Under the pieces are notes generated by a model that ran no database searches, was not told the origin of the DNA, and saw only the letters and a program-made list of their open reading frames with translations. From NCBI RefSeq assembly GCF_009498035.1, contig NZ_CP034550.1, positions 10,850,001 through 10,914,000 of the forward strand: a stretch of DNA of 64,000 nucleotides, in the 5' to 3' direction. The stretch comes from Saccharothrix syringae. Lineage in GTDB: Bacteria > Actinomycetota > Actinomycetes > Mycobacteriales > Pseudonocardiaceae. The translations under genes and the position numbers were made by a program. Of this stretch, positions 60,856 through 64,000 are shown one piece after another (the first letter of the stretch is position 1; each line of letters opens with the position of its first letter).

Positions 60856-62385
60856 GTGAGCAGCGGCCCGATCCAGAACACCTCGCTGGTACCCGGCGGG
60901 GTGATCGGCGACGGCCGCTACCGGTTGCTGGCGCGGTCCGGCGTGGACCGGCGGTGCGACGCCGAGCTGTGGCGGGCGCGCGACGGCCAGCTCAACCGGG
61001 ACGTGGCGCTGACCGTCCTGGTGGGCACCCCGGCCGACCAGGCCGCCGTGGCCCGCGCCAAGCGGACCGCCGAGCGCGCCATGCACGCCTCCAGCTTCAC
61101 CCACCCGGGGGTCGCCCGGGTGATCGACGTGCTGACCCCCGGCGCCGCGCCGCGGCTCGGCGAGGGCATCCTCGGCATCGTCGTGGCCGAGTGGACCCAG
61201 GGCTCGGACCTGCTGGAGGTGGTCGCGCAGGGGCCGCTGCCCGCGGGCGCGGCGACCCGGCTGCTGGAGCCGCTGGGCGCGGCCATCGAGGGCGCGCACC
61301 ACGCGGGCCTGGTGCTGGGCGCCGACCACCCGCAGCGCATCCGCGTGACCCAGGACGGCCGGCTGCGGCTGGCGTTCCCCGGCCCGCGGCCGGACGCGAT
61401 CGCGCGCGACGACGTGAAGGGCCTCGGCGCCGTCCTGTACCTGCTGCTCACCGGCAAGTGGGCGCTGCCGGGCGGGCCCGAGCAGGTGCCGCGGGCGCCG
61501 ACCGCGCCGGACGGGTCGGTGGTCGCGCCGAGCGCGCTGCACCCGTACGTGCCGCACGAGCTGTCGTCGGTGGCGGTGCGCAGCCTGGAGGACACCAGCG
61601 TCGGCGGCATCCGCACCAGCGCGGCGATCCTGCAGGTGCTCGACCAGATCGCGACGTCGGAGGCCGACACCGCGCTGATCAACCGCGTGACCGCGGACGA
61701 CCCGGACGACGGCGCCGTGTGGACCACGCAGCGGCCGGTGCGGGACAAAGACCAGAAGCGCAAGCTGATGATCAGCGTGGCCGTGCTGGCGGTGGCCACG
61801 CTCGCCGTGATCGCCTGGCTGAGCATGCAGATCGTCAGCTTCTTCAGCGACGAGCCGACCGGCGGCGGCGGGCCCACCGTGGTGATCGGGCAGTCCGCCG
61901 AGCCAGGGCGGAGCGGCCAGCCCGCGCCGCCCGCGCCGCAGCCGGCCGGGCCCGTGCAGCCGGCGTCGGTGGGCGTGTACGACGTGACCAACCAGCCGGA
62001 CAACGCCAACCGGGCCAACCGCGCGGTCGACGGCAACCCGACCACGGTGTGGCAGACCGAGAACTACTTCCAGCCGTTCCCGGCGCTCAAGCCGGGGATC
62101 GGGCTGATGGCGGGCTTCGCCGAACCCGTGCGGCTGGCGTCGATCACGGTGACCTCGCCCAGCGAGGGCACGGTGGTGGAGGTCCGGGTGGCCGGTGCGC
62201 CGGGCGCGCCGCTGGAGGAGACCAAGGTCATCGGCACGGCGACGCTGTCGGCCGGGCAGACGCAGATCCAGCTGAACGACCACGAGCCGACCCAGAACCT
62301 GCTCCTGTGGGTGACCAAGCTGGCGGGCAGCGGGCGGAACAACAAGTCGGAGATCGCGGAGCTGGTGTACACGCGGGCGCAGTAG
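60856..62385 (+). CDS. Membrane pseudokinase with discoidin-like domain
   Basis: A 509-residue protein. Residues 15-290 have a protein-kinase fold but lack catalytic residues: VALTVL replaces the VAIK lysine, GLVLGADHPQRIRV replaces the HRD loop, and no DFG is present. A membrane helix (KLMISVAVLAVATLAVIAWL) follows near residue 305, then a Pro-rich linker and an extracytoplasmic beta domain resembling the F5/8 type C fold (YDVTNQPDNANRANRAVDG, TTVWQTENYF). It corresponds to the C-terminal part of mycobacterial MviN, whose phosphorylated pseudokinase recruits FhaA; recruitment of an FHA protein is inferred here. Confidence 0.9.
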   Translation: MSSGPIQNTSLVPGGVIGDGRYRLLARSGVDRRCDAELWRARDGQLNRDVALTVLVGTPADQAAVARAKRTAERAMHASSFTHPGVARVIDVLTPGAAPRLGEGILGIVVAEWTQGSDLLEVVAQGPLPAGAATRLLEPLGAAIEGAHHAGLVLGADHPQRIRVTQDGRLRLAFPGPRPDAIARDDVKGLGAVLYLLLTGKWALPGGPEQVPRAPTAPDGSVVAPSALHPYVPHELSSVAVRSLEDTSVGGIRTSAAILQVLDQIATSEADTALINRVTADDPDDGAVWTTQRPVRDKDQKRKLMISVAVLAVATLAVIAWLSMQIVSFFSDEPTGGGGPTVVIGQSAEPGRSGQPAPPAPQPAGPVQPASVGVYDVTNQPDNANRANRAVDGNPTTVWQTENYFQPFPALKPGIGLMAGFAEPVRLASITVTSPSEGTVVEVRVAGAPGAPLEETKVIGTATLSAGQTQIQLNDHEPTQNLLLWVTKLAGSGRNNKSEIAELVYTRAQ

Positions 62386-62410
62386 CGCCGCCAGGCGTGT
62401 TCGCCGGGTG

Positions 62411-62443
62411 CCGGGGCGCACCGGCTCGCCGGTTCCACCCCGG
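62411..62443. terminator. Hairpin after the pseudokinase gene
   Basis: CCGGGG/CCCCGG outer and ACCGG/CCGGT inner stems with a CTCG loop, 26 nt after the stop codon. Confidence 0.55.
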
Positions 62444-62580
62444 CGCTAGGAGCAGGCCCGCGCGACCCGGACGACCCGCTCGGTGCACAAGCTCCACGGC
62501 TGTGGGGTGCGGGAGCTGGTGGTCGAGTCGCGAACCGACGCGATGTCGACACAGTGGTGGGCGCACGGCACGGTTTGCCC

Positions 62581-62706
62581 ATGGGCGCCCGCTTCCGGGT
62601 CACCCACCGGCCGGGCGCCGTGGGGGCGCACCGGTTGGGCACGGCGGACTGCTGGGAGCTGCTGACCGACCGGTTGTACGAGGTGGACGTCGACACCGAC
62701 TGCTGA
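62581..62706 (+). CDS. Possible small protein (41 residues)
   Basis: An ATG-started frame in the 562-nt gap before sigM encodes 41 residues with ADCWELLTDRLYEVDVDTDC at the end, acidic and with two cysteines. Its codon usage looks normal for the genome, and a strong hairpin begins 23 nt after the stop, as for a real transcription unit. There is no ribosome binding site or recognisable family, so it may be spurious. Confidence 0.35.
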   Translation: MGARFRVTHRPGAVGAHRLGTADCWELLTDRLYEVDVDTDC

Positions 62707-62728
62707 CGCGGGGGGTTTCCGGACGCGC

Positions 62729-62772
62729 GCAGGGCCAGGGTCCCGGTCTGCCCCGGGTGCACCTGGCCCTGC
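62729..62772 (+). terminator. Hairpin with 11-bp outer stem
   Basis: GCAGGGCCAGG pairs perfectly with CCTGGCCCTGC; an inner CCCGG/CCGGG stem is also possible. It separates the possible small gene from sigM. Confidence 0.6.
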
Positions 62773-62934
62773 GACTCGTCCGGCACCCGCGGCACCGGAC
62801 TCCTGCAGACCACTCTGCAACCGAACGAGCCACCGGGTGGCACAACCGGGTCGTGGCGCGCGGGTCGCCGGCAACGACGCCCGCGTCCCGCCGGCGGGCG
62901 CACGGGTGATCCCCGGCGTGTCGGGGGTCACCGA

Positions 62935-62940
62935 TACCCT
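62935..62940 (+). promoter_or_regulatory. -10 element, leaderless transcript (sigM)
   Basis: TACCCT ends 7 nt before GTG 62948. Confidence 0.45.
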
Positions 62941-62947
62941 CTTCCGC

Positions 62948-63565
62948 GTGACCGCCGCAGCCAGCTCGGACGCAGACCTGATCGCGGCGCACGCCGCCGG
63001 TGACCCGCACGCCTTCGCGGAGCTGGTGCGCAGGCACCGGGACCGCATGTGGGCCGTTGCCCTGCGCACGTTGCGCGATCCCGAGGAGGCCGCGGACGCG
63101 TTGCAGGAGGCGTTCATCTCCGCCTTCCGGGCCGCGGCGAGCTTCCGGGCCGAGTCGCAGGTCACCACGTGGCTGCACCGAATAGTGGTCAACGCCTGCC
63201 TGGACCGGATGCGCAGGCGACAAACCAGGCCGACGGTGCCGCTGCCGGAGGCCGGTCCCGGCGAGCCCGTGTCGCCGCGCGACGCGATGGCCGAGCGCGA
63301 GACCCGGCTGGTCGTGCAGGAGGCCCTGAACGAGCTGCCGGAAGAGCAGCGCGCCCCGATCGTGCTGGTCGACGTCGAGGGGTACTCGGTGGCCGAGACC
63401 GCCAGGATGCTGGGCATCGCGGAGGGCACCGTGAAGTCCCGCTGCGCGCGCGGTCGGGCGAAGCTGGCCAAAGTTCTGGGGCACCTCCGGAACCAGGGTG
63501 CAGATGCGAACGTCCCAGGGAACGATGTGCAGGTGCAACAGGGACGTCAGTGGGAGGAACGATGA
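62948..63565 (+). CDS. sigM: ECF sigma factor SigM
   Basis: A 205-residue extracytoplasmic-function sigma factor. Region 2 is clear: DPHAFAELVRRHRDRMWAVAL, DPEEAADALQEAFISAFRAA, FRAESQVTTWLHRIVVNACL. Region 4 reads LNELPEEQRAPIVLVDVEGYSVAE then TARMLGIAEGTVKSRCARGR. The position after murJ and the next gene make it the orthologue of mycobacterial sigM. GTG start with a leaderless-type -10 box. The stop overlaps the anti-sigma start (ATGA), so the two are translationally coupled. Confidence 0.95.
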   Translation: MTAAASSDADLIAAHAAGDPHAFAELVRRHRDRMWAVALRTLRDPEEAADALQEAFISAFRAAASFRAESQVTTWLHRIVVNACLDRMRRRQTRPTVPLPEAGPGEPVSPRDAMAERETRLVVQEALNELPEEQRAPIVLVDVEGYSVAETARMLGIAEGTVKSRCARGRAKLAKVLGHLRNQGADANVPGNDVQVQQGRQWEER

Positions 63566-64000
63566 GCGGCAGTGCACGGCGTTCGGGGCCGCCGTGGTCC
63601 GTCGACCTGCTGGCCGACCTGCACGCGGGCGCGTTGGACGCGCGGACCGAGGCCGAGCTGCGCCCGCTGGTGGAGAACGACCCCGAGGCGCGCGAGATCC
63701 TGGCCGCCCTCGACGCGACCCTGGCCGACCTGCGCGACCTGCCGCCGATCCCGATGCCGCGCGAGGTCGCCGACCGGATCGACGCCGCGCTGGCGCGGGA
63801 GGCGCGCCCGGTCGCGCCGGTGGTCGACCTCGCCGCCGCCCGCGCCAGGCGCAACCGGCGGCTGGGCATGGGCGCGGGCCTGCTGGTGGCGGCCGCGGCC
63901 GCGATCGGCGTGGTCACGCTGACGCTGCCGGGGAACGACACGGCGGGCGACCAGCCGCCGCAGGCCCGGTCGGAGACGCCCGACACGCCCGTCACCGCCA
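63562..64000 (+). CDS. Anti-sigma factor of SigM (3' end outside window)
   Basis: The first 146 codons of a probable anti-sigma factor. The N-terminus (SVDLLADLHAGALDARTEAELRPLVE) is a zinc-less anti-sigma-type helical region; the membrane helix GMGAGLLVAAAAAIGVVTLTL begins near residue 98 and the extracytoplasmic part runs off the window. It is coupled to sigM by a 4-nt overlap and has GGGAGGA upstream; its place corresponds to Rv3912. It probably holds SigM inactive until an envelope signal. Confidence 0.88.
   Translation, partial: MSGSARRSGPPWSVDLLADLHAGALDARTEAELRPLVENDPEAREILAALDATLADLRDLPPIPMPREVADRIDAALAREARPVAPVVDLAAARARRNRRLGMGAGLLVAAAAAIGVVTLTLPGNDTAGDQPPQARSETPDTPVTA

Overview
The window is about 73% GC and almost entirely coding, with frequent GTG starts. 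It looks like the chromosome of a high-GC actinomycete. Gene order matches the region around the replication origin of Mycobacterium, and the protein types suggest a Pseudonocardiales relative (Saccharothrix, Lentzea or Actinosynnema type); the genus is inferred. No rRNA, tRNA, CRISPR array or complete insertion sequence was seen.

Region by region. (1) 1-17.2 kb is a conserved core: inositol-phosphate synthase and its PadR-type neighbour, a DUF5318 protein, bifunctional penicillin-binding protein PonA, a family-87 glycosyltransferase, then rpsF-ssb-rpsR-rplI and dnaB. A second glycosyltransferase, endonuclease IV, a secreted protein and a trypsin-like protease sit inside it. dnaB carries a class 3 intein and is preceded by four perfect DnaA boxes. 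(2) 17.2-48.2 kb is accessory and variable. It holds TetR and LysR regulators, a DnaQ/BRCT exonuclease, two GGDEF proteins (one degenerate), a giant secreted protein with 13 chaplin-like repeats beside another secreted protein, a membrane-anchored beta-helix protein, a histidine kinase/response regulator pair, threonine dehydrogenase and ketobutyrate ligase, PTS enzyme I with a DasR-type site at its start codon, a phosphotransferase remnant, ribokinase, an MMPL exporter with a divergent TetR regulator and paired operators, and a duplicated pair of unknown secreted proteins. (3) 48.2-64 kb returns to conserved origin-proximal genes: leuS with a leucine leader peptide, an SdpI-family protein, a YqgE/AlgH-family protein, an MFS transporter, CCA-adding enzyme, a Nudix hydrolase, a DUF6049 protein, MurJ, a separate pseudokinase, SigM and the start of its anti-sigma factor. 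By comparison with Mycobacterium, oriC should lie beyond the right edge.

Themes. Cell-envelope functions dominate (PonA, MurJ, pseudokinase, glycosyltransferases, chaplin-like protein, SigM). Replication and translation genes form the stable core. Many genes appear to have leaderless transcripts: a TANNNT-type -10 hexamer lies 6-8 nt before the GTG or ATG at more than a dozen places. Strong perfect hairpins separate most convergent genes. The observations most worth checking are the chaplin-like giant protein with its tandem LPKTG block, the DnaA-box cluster before dnaB, the shortened class 3 intein, the leuS attenuator and the DasR-like site on ptsI.
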